Assembly: GCF_000424005.1 (NCBI RefSeq) | Contig: NZ_KE384121.1 | Span: 132,794 to 196,793, forward strand | From: Pseudobutyrivibrio ruminis CF1b | GTDB taxonomy: Bacteria; Bacillota; Clostridia; Lachnospirales; Lachnospiraceae | DNA length: 64,000 nt | Direction: 5' to 3' | Shown here: positions 15,439 through 24,291 of the stretch, piece after piece | Layout: each line of letters opens with the position of its first letter | Numbering within the stretch: the first letter of the stretch is position 1 | Translations under genes and position numbers: made by a program | The notes under the pieces: model-generated | The model's database searches: none | Told to the model about the DNA's origin: nothing | Seen by the model: the letters and a program-made list of their open reading frames with translations, nothing else

Positions 15439-16158
15439 CTATTCTATGATAATAACCGAAATATTATCTTTACCACCATTACTGTTAGCTCGCTGGATGA
15501 GCTCCTTGGCTCTTGCCTCCAGTGATTCTGAAGCTGTTATGACTGAATAAATATCCTTATCTTCAACCATATTTGTAAGACCATCGGAACAAAGTAAAAC
15601 TTTTTCTCCGCCCCTAAGGATAACATCAAAATAATCCGGGGTGATTTTGTCTTCTGCGCCAATGGCTCTTGTAATCATGTTCTTGCGTTTGTCGGTGCGG
15701 GCAACATCCTCATCAAGCTCTCCCGTACGAACAAGCTCTGCCACCACAGAATGATCCTTAGTGATTTGCAAAAGCTTTGTAACGGTAGCCACATAAAGGC
15801 GGCTGTCCCCAACATTTGCAACGTAAAGATGTCCATCAATGAATGTGGCCAAAACCAGGGTGGTACCCATTCCAGCCTTTGCCGAATCATTTTTAGACTC
15901 CTGATATATTATTTGATTTGCTGATTGAATTGCCTGCTCAAGAATTTTAACAGGCTCTGACTCTCTGGAAGTTCTGACACCATCTACTACAATCTCGACA
16001 CATTTGGCTGAGGCATAATCTCCTGCCAGCTCGCCACCCATGCCGTCGGCGACTATATATAGATTCGGTAAATTGCCAACTCCACTGTCATTGGCATAAA
16101 CGGTGTCCTGGTTGACTTTTCGCTTAATGCCAACATCAGTTATCTTGTAACTTATCAT
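15439..16158 (-). CDS. stp: PP2C-family serine/threonine phosphatase
   Basis: Reverses phosphorylation by the adjacent PASTA kinase. The metal-binding motifs of PPM phosphatases are visible: RKVNQD, VADGMGGE(LAGDYAS), GDSRLY, LLCSDGLTNM and GGKDNIS. 239 residues, cytoplasmic, no membrane segment. Its stop/start junction with rlmN overlaps (base 16158). Confidence 0.94.
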   Translation of the reverse strand: MISYKITDVGIKRKVNQDTVYANDSGVGNLPNLYIVADGMGGELAGDYASAKCVEIVVDGVRTSRESEPVKILEQAIQSANQIIYQESKNDSAKAGMGTTLVLATFIDGHLYVANVGDSRLYVATVTKLLQITKDHSVVAELVRTGELDEDVARTDKRKNMITRAIGAEDKITPDYFDVILRGGEKVLLCSDGLTNMVEDKDIYSVITASESLEARAKELIQRANSNGGKDNISVIIIE

Positions 16159-17222
16159 TAATTATTCCCTTTCAAGGCATCTGAATGCCTCTTTCTAAGT
16201 TGTCCACAGGCCCCGTCGATATCGCGGCCCATTTCCCTTCTAATAGTAGCATTATTGACATATTTTTCAATCTTTTTTTGGAATGCGTAGGCTCTATCCA
16301 TTGAAGGACTAACGAAATCTCGCTCCTTGATAGGATTAACTGGAATGAGATTTACATGGCAATTAAGGTGCCCAATAAGCTGACCTAATTCAGCTGCATC
16401 CTCATCTCTGTCATTGACTCCGCCCACCAGTGAATACTCGAAAGTGATACGGCGTCCTGTCTTTTTGAAATAATATTCGCAGGCATCAATAAGCTCATGA
16501 ATTTCATATTTATTCGCCACTGGCATAAGCTCTGCTCTCTTCTGCTGATTTGGTGCGTGAAGAGAAATGGCAAGTGTGATTGTCAAATCCTCCTCTGCCA
16601 GCTGCTTAATACGTGGCACAATACCGCAGGTGCTGACTGTAATATTTCTCTGGGAAATATTAAGTCCATTTTCGTCTGAAAGAAGGCGAACAAACTTAAC
16701 GATGTTATCGTAGTTGTCCATAGGCTCACCTGTACCCATAACTACTAGGTTGGATACGCGCTCGCCAGTATCCTTCTGGATTGCATAAATCTGTCCAAGC
16801 ATCTCTGATGGAGTAAGATTTCTAACCCATCCATCAAGAGTAGATGCACAGAAACGGCATCCCATCTTACAGCCTACCTGTGAGCTGATACATACGGAAT
16901 TGCCATGCTTGTAGCTCATCCATACACTTTCCACCATCTGACCATCGTAAAGCTCAAATAAATATTTGCGAGTGCCGTCGATTTTGGAAACCTGCATATC
17001 AATCTTCTTAAGAGGATGATAATTGCAGTTAGCCGCAAGCTTTTCCTTTAGGGACTTAGGGATGTTTTTCATCTCGTCATAATCCTGAGCCAAATGCTGA
17101 TGCATCCACTCATAAAGCTGCTTTGCTCTAAACTTCGGCTCCCCAAGCTCTGTTGTGACGTAGTCTGTAAGCTCTGTTAAATTAAGTGACCGAATATCGG
17201 TTAATTCTTTTTCATTACACAT
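16158..17222 (-). CDS. rlmN: 23S rRNA (adenine2503-C2) / tRNA-A37 methyltransferase
   Basis: A radical SAM methylase making 2-methyladenosine at A2503 of 23S rRNA and A37 of tRNAs. CKMGCRFC is the CX3CX2C cluster motif, GEPMDN the SAM-binding segment, and the C-terminal Cys in GACGQLR is the methylene-carrying cysteine, with the second catalytic Cys in STCGIVP. The gene overlaps the 3' end of rsmB by 22 bp. Confidence 0.95.
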   Translation of the reverse strand: MCNEKELTDIRSLNLTELTDYVTTELGEPKFRAKQLYEWMHQHLAQDYDEMKNIPKSLKEKLAANCNYHPLKKIDMQVSKIDGTRKYLFELYDGQMVESVWMSYKHGNSVCISSQVGCKMGCRFCASTLDGWVRNLTPSEMLGQIYAIQKDTGERVSNLVVMGTGEPMDNYDNIVKFVRLLSDENGLNISQRNITVSTCGIVPRIKQLAEEDLTITLAISLHAPNQQKRAELMPVANKYEIHELIDACEYYFKKTGRRITFEYSLVGGVNDRDEDAAELGQLIGHLNCHVNLIPVNPIKERDFVSPSMDRAYAFQKKIEKYVNNATIRREMGRDIDGACGQLRKRHSDALKGNN

Positions 17223-18472
17223 ATAAAAAATCCATCGTGCTCTTCATTGGGAAAGAGCTGTTCCATCCTATCTACCTTAAATTCCTTATGTGACGATAAG
17301 AAGTTTTCTACCTGATTTTCATTTTCATCTTTATTAATAGTACAGGTGCTGTAGCAAAGAACTCCTCCGTCCTTAACGTACTGGCAAACTGTGTCAAGAA
17401 TCTGGCACTGAAGCTTTGCAAGCTCAGCCAATGATTCCTCTGTCTGATTATATTTTATATCAGGCTTTTTTCTGATGATACCAAGACCAGAGCATGGTAA
17501 ATCAGCTATAACAGTATCGTATTTACGAACTGATTCTTCATCTAAAACCGTGGCATCCCACTGCTGTGCCTTGACGTTTGTGGCATCGGTACGTGAGATA
17601 TTTTCCTGGATCAATGCCACCTTCTGTTCTGTAAGATCTCGTGCTGTGACTGTTCCGTCTGCCACAAGCTCTCCACAGTGAAGTGCCTTCCCACCAGGTG
17701 CTGCGCACACATCAATAACCTGCTGCCCTGCTGCAACCTGCGCCATAAAAGGAACCATCTGTGAGGAATAGTCCTGCACATAGAAAAGTCCTTCATTGAA
17801 CTCTGGTATTGCTGTCAGTGAGTCATAATCTGAAATGTAGCAGGCACTGTCTACTGTATCGCATATACGAATTGAAATTCCCTGACCCTTAAGTCGCTCT
17901 GCCAAATCCTTGCGGGAAATCTTATTAAGATTAACTCTGATGCAAAGCTCCTCAGGTGTAAGGAATCCTGCCAAAATCTCTTCTGTCTTTTCTTTGCCAT
18001 AGTCAGCAGTCCATTTGTCTACAATCCACTGTGGCATAGAATATTTAACGCTTAAAGCCTCGAACTCAAGGGTGCCCTTTTTACGGGAAATGTTTCTGAG
18101 GACACCGTTTACAAATCCTGATAAACCTGCGAAGCCTCGCTTCTTGGCAAGCTTCACATATTCGTTGCAGGTCGCAGAATCTGGCACTGCATCCATATAA
18201 TAAATCTCATAAACTCCCAAACGCATAATGGTGCGAATGAGAGGCTTCATCTTTTTCACTTTTGTTTTAGAGAAGCTGTCAATAATGTAATCCAGCTGAA
18301 GCTTACGCTCCACAGTGCCGTTTACAAGACGATTCAAAAAGGCTCTCTCGTTTTTCTCGAGATATCCATATTTATCTAAAACTGCCTTTAGATAAATATG
18401 CGAAAACTGGCCATTTTCAAGAATCTCTATGACAGTCTCCATGGCGATTTCTCTTAAATTAATCCCTGCCAT
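17201..18472 (-). CDS. rsmB: 16S rRNA (cytosine967-C5)-methyltransferase
   Basis: The N-terminal NusB-like RNA-binding domain (residues ~1-140) precedes the Rossmann methylase. VCAAPGGKALH binds SAM, DLPCSGLG(IIRKKPD) is motif IV, and YSTCTI contains the catalytic Cys. 423 residues. It overlaps the end of fmt by 14 bp, part of the def-fmt-rsmB-rlmN translation block. Confidence 0.95.
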   Translation of the reverse strand: MAGINLREIAMETVIEILENGQFSHIYLKAVLDKYGYLEKNERAFLNRLVNGTVERKLQLDYIIDSFSKTKVKKMKPLIRTIMRLGVYEIYYMDAVPDSATCNEYVKLAKKRGFAGLSGFVNGVLRNISRKKGTLEFEALSVKYSMPQWIVDKWTADYGKEKTEEILAGFLTPEELCIRVNLNKISRKDLAERLKGQGISIRICDTVDSACYISDYDSLTAIPEFNEGLFYVQDYSSQMVPFMAQVAAGQQVIDVCAAPGGKALHCGELVADGTVTARDLTEQKVALIQENISRTDATNVKAQQWDATVLDEESVRKYDTVIADLPCSGLGIIRKKPDIKYNQTEESLAELAKLQCQILDTVCQYVKDGGVLCYSTCTINKDENENQVENFLSSHKEFKVDRMEQLFPNEEHDGFFICVMKKN

Positions 18473-19394
18473 TTACAAACCTCTTACCTGCTTCAATGCT
18501 ATAGCCTCTGAGGAAATCTCCTGATGCCATACGCTTCTTGCCTTCCAGCTGGAGTTCATTAATCTCTAATGCACCCTCTCCACAGGCTACGGTAAATCCG
18601 TTTTTATTAACATCTATAACTGTGCCTGGCTCGCCAGACTTTTCTACTACTGTAGCTTTCCAAAGTTTAAGCTGCTTTCCATCTACAAATGTAAATGCTG
18701 ATGGCCATGGATTAAGACCCCTGATAAGACGCTCAATCTCCACAGCTGGCTTTGTCCAGTCCACAAGACCCATCTCTTTTTTAATCATGCCTACGTGTGT
18801 AGCCTGAGCTTCGTCCTGAGGCTCTGGTGTAATCTCGCCTCTGTCAAGAGCCTCGATAGTCTTAACAGCAAGCTGTCCACCATCGATAGCAAGCTTGTCG
18901 AAAAGGCTTCCACCTGTCTCGTCTGCTGCAAGAACAACCTCTGATTTAAGAAGCATATCTCCATCATCAAGACCTGGTCCCATAAGCATTGTAGTGTTTC
19001 CACTGACCTTCTCCCCATTGATGACTGCCCACTGAATAGGAGCAGCACCTCTGTACTTAGGAAGAAGTGAGCCGTGAACATTTACACATCCAAGACGTGG
19101 CATATCAAGAATTACCTTTGGTAAAATCTGACCGAATGCTGCTACCACAAATACATCTGCTTCGTATTTACGAAGATACTCAACAGACTCCTCAGCTCTG
19201 ATTTTTACCGGCTGATAAACTGGGATGTCGTGCTCTACAGCAAATTCCTTAACAGGAGTAGGCTGAAGTTTTCCGCTACGCCCCTTTGGCTTATCTGGCT
19301 GAGATACTACTAAGATAATCTCATGACCAGCTTCATATATTGCTTTTAAAGTCTCCACCGCAAAATCCGGTGTACCCATGAAAACAACTTTCAT
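18459..19394 (-). CDS. fmt: methionyl-tRNA formyltransferase
   Basis: Formylates initiator Met-tRNA with 10-formyl-THF. MGTPDFAV, the SLLPKYRGAAPIQWA substrate segment with the catalytic Asn-His-Asp set (VNVHGSLLP, GLDDGD) and the C-terminal OB domain are present. 311 residues. AGGAG lies upstream of the ATG, three bases past def. Confidence 0.95.
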   Translation of the reverse strand: MKVVFMGTPDFAVETLKAIYEAGHEIILVVSQPDKPKGRSGKLQPTPVKEFAVEHDIPVYQPVKIRAEESVEYLRKYEADVFVVAAFGQILPKVILDMPRLGCVNVHGSLLPKYRGAAPIQWAVINGEKVSGNTTMLMGPGLDDGDMLLKSEVVLAADETGGSLFDKLAIDGGQLAVKTIEALDRGEITPEPQDEAQATHVGMIKKEMGLVDWTKPAVEIERLIRGLNPWPSAFTFVDGKQLKLWKATVVEKSGEPGTVIDVNKNGFTVACGEGALEINELQLEGKKRMASGDFLRGYSIEAGKRFVNGRD

Positions 19395-19397
19395 TTA

Positions 19398-19892
19398 TTA
19401 CTCCTCGTCCTCGTCGATTTCTTCAACTAAATCTTCTACATCGTAAAGCTCACCCTCTACCTTCTCTGTGTAGATGTGGCCATCAAGGTGATCAATCTCA
19501 TGAAGAAGTGCACGAGCCATAAGCTCCTCACCCTCTACGATAATCTCTTCCATATCTTCATTGAAAGCCTTAACCTTAGCGTAGTTAGGACGTGTAACAA
19601 CACCTGTCTTTCCTGGAACTGAAAGGCATCCCTCGTTTCCTGTCTGCTCACCTGATGTCTCAAGTACTACTGGGTTAATAAGAGTAACAGGGCCCTCACC
19701 GATATCGATAACACAGATGCGGCGAAGTACGCCAACCTGAGGTGCTGCAAGACCAACACCATCTGCATCATACATTGTGTCATACATATCCTCGATTAAT
19801 GTCTTGAGCTTTGGTGTAAGCTCCTTTACAGGCTTACATGTCTTTAAAAGAACATCATCCTTACCATATTCTCTAATGTCTAAAACTGCCAT
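19398..19892 (-). CDS. def: peptide deformylase
   Basis: Removes the N-formyl group from nascent proteins. All three motifs are intact: GVGLAAPQVG, EGCLSVPG (metal-binding Cys) and HEIDHLDG (HEXXH). The C terminus is unusually acidic (VEEIDEDEE). It is adjacent to fmt, its functional counterpart, and AGGAAA precedes the ATG. Confidence 0.95.
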   Translation of the reverse strand: MAVLDIREYGKDDVLLKTCKPVKELTPKLKTLIEDMYDTMYDADGVGLAAPQVGVLRRICVIDIGEGPVTLINPVVLETSGEQTGNEGCLSVPGKTGVVTRPNYAKVKAFNEDMEEIIVEGEELMARALLHEIDHLDGHIYTEKVEGELYDVEDLVEEIDEDEE

Positions 19893-19917
19893 TTTATTTC
19901 CTTTCTATAAAACACAT

Positions 19918-22149
19918 TTACAAAGTATTGATTGGATCAAAATCGAACCATGTGCTGGTATTTCGATATTGTTTTTGCTCCAATAAAAATTTATCGATTG
20001 CATCTTTAATTCGGACAAGCCTGTCGTAATCGTCAGCCCTGAGATAAATTACCCTGCGGTAAACATCCTTAAGCTTTCCGATGTAGGCATCCTCAGGACC
20101 CATTATAACAATTTCAGGGTCGGTTCGTCTAATCAGGTCCGCCAGAACATCTGCCTGACCGTAGGCATCCTTTTGCTTGTCGCAGCTCACCTGAATGCCA
20201 AGCATATGTGAGCAAGGTGGATATGACAATAATTTTCTATAGGCTATCTCCTGAGAATAGAAGCTGTCATAGTCCTGATTTGCAGATGATACTACAGCAT
20301 AGTTCTCTGGCTGATATGTCTGAATAACAGCAATACCTGGCTCCACGCCACGGCCTGCACGACCTACAGCCTGGGTAAGAAGCTGGAAGGTACGCTCTCC
20401 ACTGTGGAAATCAGACTCATTCAAAGAAATATCTGCAGCGATAATTCCTACCAAAGTAACATTGGCGAAATCATGGCCCTTTACAATCATCTGTGTGCCG
20501 ATAAGCACATCTGCTTCATGGGCTGCAAAAGCTGCTAAAATCTCCTCATGACCGTTTTTGCCTGAGGTGGTATCAGCATCCATGCGAAGTACTCTAGCCT
20601 GTGGGAATGATTCCTTAACAATCTCCTCCAGGCGCTGTGTACCAGCCTTGAAGCTGCCGATGTATTTGCTTCCGCAGCTAGGACAAGTCTTTGCCGCTTT
20701 GGTAGTAAATCCACAATAGTGGCATTTCATAATACCGCCATTGTGTAAATGCAGGGCAACATCGCAATGTGGACATTTTAACACATGACCACATGCCCTA
20801 CAAGAAACGAAGCCCATTAGGCCTCTTCTATTTAAAAACAGCATAATCTGCTGCTTTTTTGCTAATCTGTCTGCCATAAGCTCTTTGAGCCTGCGGCTAA
20901 TCATGGAACGATTGCCAGACTGAAGTTCTGCTCGCAGATCCACGATTTCACATGTGGCCATATCCTGGCCCATGGCTCTGTTTTGAAGAGTGATAAGCTG
21001 ATACTCCCCAGCAGCGGCTCTGCTGTATGCCTCAAGGCTTGGGGTGGCAGAACCTAAGATAACTGTGGCACCTGCAAGCTTTGCCCTGTAAACAGCTGTC
21101 TCCCTGGCATGATATCTAGGAATGACCTCTGACTTGTAGCTTGGCTCGTGTTCCTCGTCTATGATAATAAGCCCAAGATTTGCAAATGGTGTGAACAATG
21201 CAGAACGAGGGCCAACCATAATACTAATCTCACCGGATTTGGCACGCTCAAACTGATCGAAACGTTCTCCCGGTGACATGCGGCTGTTTAGAATGCTGAC
21301 CTTATCTCCGAAACGGGTGTAGAATCGCATAACAGTCTGGTATGTGAGTGCAATTTCTGGAATCAGCACAATAACCTGCTGTCCCATGTTAATCACATGT
21401 TCCATAACATCCATGTAGACCTCCGTCTTGCCAGAGCCTGTGACACCATGGATGAGATAAGTCTTGTGGCGCCCTGTATCTATGTCTGCCTTAATCTGTT
21501 CAGCTGCAGCCTCCTGCTCCTCATTGAGGGTAATCTGTTTTCTGTTTGCATCTTTATTAAGATGTGGATTACGGAAAGTACGAACTGATTCGATGTGGAT
21601 AATCCCCTTCCTTTCCAAATCACGAATGTTAGCTGTAGGTACCTGAAGCTTTTTTGTGGCAAGCTCCCAATCAAGAGTGTCCACTTCCAAGAGCTCTCGG
21701 AGTAAACGCTCCTTACCAAGGGCATGATTCTTCTTTGTAAGAAGCTCTGTTAATTCAATCTTTGCCTGCTCCAGTGATATAGCAAGTGAAATTTCCTTCT
21801 TAAGTTTTTCATTCTCTTTTTTCTTAATAGGAATGACTGTCTTAAGTGCCTGATTCATGGTGCTACCGTAATTACGTTTTAAAAAGGCAGCCAAAGAAAT
21901 AAGCTGAGACTCTATGGCGATACTGTCCTTTACAACTCTCGCAATAGGCTTCAGCTTAGTAACATCGAAACCCGGCTTGTCATGGCATCCTACCACATAA
22001 CCTGTGATGGCACGATTGCCCTGACCGAAGGGAATAACTACCTGAACCCCTTCTGTAACCTGCTCTTCCAACTCATCTGGAACTATATATTCAAATGTCT
22101 TATCCAATCTCTCATGAGAGATGTCAATAATAACGTCTGCGTATTTCAT
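19918..22149 (-). CDS. priA: primosomal protein N' (replication restart helicase)
   Basis: A 3'-5' helicase that reloads the replisome at stalled forks. The N-terminal 3'BD domain precedes Walker A GVTGSGKTEV, the DEEH box, and the zinc-binding insertion with paired CXXC motifs (CRACG, CPHCD, CHYCG, CPSCG). I start at MKYADVIID (22149) because the 26 residues before it have no family match. No ribosome binding site precedes this ATG, and a -10 box ends seven bases upstream, so the mRNA may be leaderless. Confidence 0.93.
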   Translation of the reverse strand: MKYADVIIDISHERLDKTFEYIVPDELEEQVTEGVQVVIPFGQGNRAITGYVVGCHDKPGFDVTKLKPIARVVKDSIAIESQLISLAAFLKRNYGSTMNQALKTVIPIKKKENEKLKKEISLAISLEQAKIELTELLTKKNHALGKERLLRELLEVDTLDWELATKKLQVPTANIRDLERKGIIHIESVRTFRNPHLNKDANRKQITLNEEQEAAAEQIKADIDTGRHKTYLIHGVTGSGKTEVYMDVMEHVINMGQQVIVLIPEIALTYQTVMRFYTRFGDKVSILNSRMSPGERFDQFERAKSGEISIMVGPRSALFTPFANLGLIIIDEEHEPSYKSEVIPRYHARETAVYRAKLAGATVILGSATPSLEAYSRAAAGEYQLITLQNRAMGQDMATCEIVDLRAELQSGNRSMISRRLKELMADRLAKKQQIMLFLNRRGLMGFVSCRACGHVLKCPHCDVALHLHNGGIMKCHYCGFTTKAAKTCPSCGSKYIGSFKAGTQRLEEIVKESFPQARVLRMDADTTSGKNGHEEILAAFAAHEADVLIGTQMIVKGHDFANVTLVGIIAADISLNESDFHSGERTFQLLTQAVGRAGRGVEPGIAVIQTYQPENYAVVSSANQDYDSFYSQEIAYRKLLSYPPCSHMLGIQVSCDKQKDAYGQADVLADLIRRTDPEIVIMGPEDAYIGKLKDVYRRVIYLRADDYDRLVRIKDAIDKFLLEQKQYRNTSTWFDFDPINTL

Positions 22150-22156
22150 AAAAAAT

Positions 22157-22185
22157 ATTTTAGCATAAAAGGGTTTTATTTTGAA
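22157..22185 (-). promoter_or_regulatory. priA promoter placing +1 at the start codon
   Basis: Minus-strand TTCAAA (22180-22185) and TAAAAT (22157-22162) are 17 bp apart. Seven bases separate the -10 from the ATG at 22149, so transcription would begin at or within a base of the start codon. Confidence 0.6.
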
Positions 22186-22192
22186 TTCAATA

Positions 22193-22201
22193 TGATAGAA
22201 T
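22193..22201 (+). promoter_or_regulatory. extended -10 promoter of pyrBI
   Basis: TGATAGAAT is an extended -10 (TG-N-TAGAAT) about 37 bp upstream of the GGGAGG ribosome binding site of pyrB. The -35 is poor. It lies back to back with the priA promoter. Confidence 0.5.
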
Positions 22202-22244
22202 AAATTGATTTGAAAACAATCATTCATTTTCAGGGAGGATACAT

Positions 22245-23159
22245 ATGCGTCATCTAATGAGCCCTCTGGACTTTACCAGAGAGGAGCTAGAGCAGCTTAT
22301 GGACCTGGCGGATGATATTAAAGCTCATCCAAGCTCGTACAGCGAGAAGTGCCACGGCAAAAAGCTAGCTACATGCTTCTATGAACCAAGCACCCGTACA
22401 AGACTTTCTTTTGAAGCTGCCATGCTTAATCTTGGTGGTTCTGTACTTGGTTTTTCTTCAGCTGATTCTTCATCAGCATCAAAAGGCGAAAGTGTTTCTG
22501 ATACTATTCGTGTTATTTCTTCTTACGCAGACATCTGCGCTATGCGTCATCCAAAAGAAGGCGCTCCATTAGTCGCTTCTCAGCGATCTCTTATTCCCGT
22601 TATTAATGCCGGTGATGGTGGTCATCAACATCCCACACAAACACTTACAGATTTATTTACCATTCGCTCTTTACGTGGCGAAATCAAAGACCTTACTATC
22701 GGACTTTGTGGTGACTTAAAATTCGGCCGTACAGTGCACTCTCTTATTAATGCACTTGTTCGTTATCCGGGAATTAAATTCGTACTTATTTCACCAGAGG
22801 AACTTCGTGTTCCAGAGTATATTCGCGAGGATGTACTTGATAAAAATGGATACGAGTATAAGGAAGTAGATTCCTTAGATGATGTTATGGGCGAGCTGGA
22901 CATCCTCTACATGACAAGAGTTCAGCGTGAACGTTTCTTCAACGAAGAAGACTATATCCGCTTGAAGGACTTCTTCATTCTCACTCCTGAGAAGATGCGT
23001 CTTGCCAAGAAAGATATGATGGTTCTTCATCCACTTCCACGAGTTAATGAAATCTCTGTTGATGTGGACGATGACCCAAGAGCAATGTACTTTACCCAGG
23101 CTAAGTACGGTGTATTCATCAGAATGGCGCTGATACTGACGCTTCTTGAATTAGTATAG
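22245..23159 (+). CDS. pyrB: aspartate carbamoyltransferase catalytic subunit
   Basis: Condenses carbamoyl phosphate with aspartate, the committed pyrimidine step. STRTRLSFE (carbamoyl phosphate loop), the HPTQTLTD segment, and HPLPRVNEI near the end are diagnostic. 304 residues, the length of the E. coli-type catalytic chain. GGGAGG precedes the ATG. It is followed 13 bp later by pyrI, so the enzyme is the regulated c6r6-type complex. Confidence 0.96.
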   Translation: MRHLMSPLDFTREELEQLMDLADDIKAHPSSYSEKCHGKKLATCFYEPSTRTRLSFEAAMLNLGGSVLGFSSADSSSASKGESVSDTIRVISSYADICAMRHPKEGAPLVASQRSLIPVINAGDGGHQHPTQTLTDLFTIRSLRGEIKDLTIGLCGDLKFGRTVHSLINALVRYPGIKFVLISPEELRVPEYIREDVLDKNGYEYKEVDSLDDVMGELDILYMTRVQRERFFNEEDYIRLKDFFILTPEKMRLAKKDMMVLHPLPRVNEISVDVDDDPRAMYFTQAKYGVFIRMALILTLLELV

Positions 23160-23172
23160 GGAGGGAATACAA

Positions 23173-23610
23173 ATGCTTAACATTAGTGGAATTCATCAGG
23201 GATTCGTACTTGATCACATCAAGGCCGGCGAATCCATGACAATATACAACGACCTTCAGCTTGGAAATCTTGGCTGCGACTGTACAGTAGCTATGATTAT
23301 GAATGCCAAGTCAAACAAGATGGGTCGCAAGGACATTATCAAAATCGAGTGTCCTATCGAGAGAGTTGATTTAGACATCCTTGGTTTCATCGACCACAAC
23401 ATCACCTGCAATATCATTAAGGATGATGTTATCGTAGAGAAGCGTGCACTTAAGCTTCCTAAGGAAATCAAAAATGTAATTACCTGCAAGAATCCTCGTT
23501 GCATCAGCACTGTGGAGCAGGAACTTGCTCAGATATTCGTACTCACCGACGAAGAGAACGAAGTATATCGTTGTAAATACTGTGAAGAGAAATATACAGG
23601 AAAGAAATAA
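23173..23610 (+). CDS. pyrI: aspartate carbamoyltransferase regulatory subunit
   Basis: Binds CTP/ATP and controls pyrB allosterically. The N-terminal allosteric domain (residues ~1-95) is followed by the zinc domain with CKNPRC and YRCKYCEEKY supplying four Cys ligands that contact the catalytic subunit. 145 residues. GGAGGG precedes the ATG. Transcription should end at the 23626-23660 terminator. Confidence 0.95.
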   Translation: MLNISGIHQGFVLDHIKAGESMTIYNDLQLGNLGCDCTVAMIMNAKSNKMGRKDIIKIECPIERVDLDILGFIDHNITCNIIKDDVIVEKRALKLPKEIKNVITCKNPRCISTVEQELAQIFVLTDEENEVYRCKYCEEKYTGKK

Positions 23611-23625
23611 ATTAAAGTTTAACTC

Positions 23626-23660
23626 AGAGGTTTAGTCTATGGCTAAACCTCTTTTTATTT
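23626..23660 (+). terminator. terminator beginning the array element (copy A, left)
   Basis: AGAGGTTTAG (23626-23635) pairs with CTAAACCTCT (23643-23652), followed by TTTTTATTTT. About 38 bases here are identical to the terminator at 63626-63660, far beyond what two independent terminators would share. A related inverted copy lies at 24240-24276. Confidence 0.92.
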
Positions 23661-23775
23661 TCACACTGCTTGATACAGCATATCAGCTCAGTCTCAAAGT
23701 CAATGCTTCCCTTTGGCGCTGCGCGGCATTGACATCTCGACCTTTAGCTGATATGTGATAATCAAGCAGGGGTGA
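23661..23775. repeat. long imperfect hairpin H1 (copy A, left)
   Basis: A 115-bp imperfect palindrome directly after the terminator. Arms include TTTTCAC/GTGAAAA at the ends, CTGCTTGAT/ATCAAGCAG, CATATCAGCT/AGCTGATATG and GTCAATGC/GCATTGAC. Architecture and length match the 112-bp hairpins at 24128-24239 and 63661-63772, but the sequence is different. It is followed by the conserved tail ATAGGATTGTG (23779-23789). Confidence 0.82.
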
Positions 23776-23834
23776 AAATAGGATTGTGACAGAGCCACAC
23801 TACATATTTGGAACTGGGACAATTATTTATATAA

Positions 23835-24093
23835 AAAAATACAGATAGATTATCAATTTTACTATCTAATGGTAAATATATTGATATAGGTAGTAAGAAA
23901 AAATTGGAGTTTTACTACCTGAAAAGATTTTGCTTATAGAGGTAGTAGTTTTTGACTTATAAACTACTGCCTATTTTGATAGTTTTTCCTGAGGTAGTAA
24001 AAAGTTACTACCTGTGTTCATTTCTTGTATATAGGTAGTAGAATATCTAAAAAAATTTACTACCTTATCAAATTAGTAGGTCTCAGGTAGTAA
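23835..24093. repeat. alternating inverted-repeat array A (52-bp period)
   Basis: Five plus-oriented copies of AGGTAGTAR begin at 23888, 23940, 23992, 24033 and 24085, alternating strictly with reverse copies of TTACTACCT type at 23912, 23964, 24005 and 24057. Within each pair the gap is 15 bp (4 in the third), and between pairs it is 19 bp every time. A degenerate pair (AGATAG/CTATCT) precedes them. Each pair can form a 9-bp stem with a variable loop. No open reading frame of note lies here. Confidence 0.85.
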
Positions 24094-24100
24094 ATGCAAT

Positions 24101-24121
24101 GGGCTTTGCCACAGTCCTATT
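24101..24121 (-). repeat. conserved tail of the array module (copy A, right)
   Basis: On the minus strand ATAGGACTGTGGCAAAGCCC, matching 63779-63798 at 19 of 20 bases and resembling 23778-23796. It joins the long hairpin to the array, after which the loci diverge. Confidence 0.75.
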
Positions 24122-24127
24122 TTTTTT

Positions 24128-24239
24128 GAGCTTGTTTGCCTAGTATCTGCCAAAAGAGGCTCTGTCAAGAGGCGGCGAAGCCGAGCCGCCAGGCCTTGCA
24201 CTTGACTGGGACTCTTGGCAGATAGAATGAACAAAGCTC
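24128..24239 (-). repeat. long imperfect hairpin H2 (copy A, right)
   Basis: A 112-bp imperfect palindrome whose reverse complement equals 63661-63772 at 111 of 112 positions. End arms GAGCTT/AAGCTC, TATCTGCCAA/TTGGCAGATA and a central GGCGGC/GCCGCC stem are visible. Its near-identity over 40 kb implies recent copying, gene conversion or strong constraint. Confidence 0.9.
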
Positions 24240-24276
24240 AATAAAAAGAGGTTTAGCCATCACTGACTAAACCTCT
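24240..24276 (-). terminator. terminator closing array element A, facing the lysozyme gene
   Basis: Minus-strand AGAGGTTTAG and CTAAACCTCT form a 10-bp stem followed by TTTTTATT. It ends the lysozyme transcript and mirrors the terminator at 23626-23660, so the array is insulated from read-through on both sides. Confidence 0.9.
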
Positions 24277-24291
24277 GAATTAAGCTTATCT

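Noticed and set aside
22150..22244. Pyrimidine-responsive attenuator before pyrB
   Set aside because: The leader is under 45 nt and shows no PyrR-binding loop or terminator stem.
23835..24093. CRISPR array
   Set aside because: Repeats are only 9 bp, alternate in orientation, have 15/19-bp gaps, and no cas gene is present in the window.
24128..24239. Integron attC site
   Set aside because: The hairpin lacks the 7-bp core sites (GTTRRRY/RYYYAAC) at its ends and no integron integrase or cassettes are seen.
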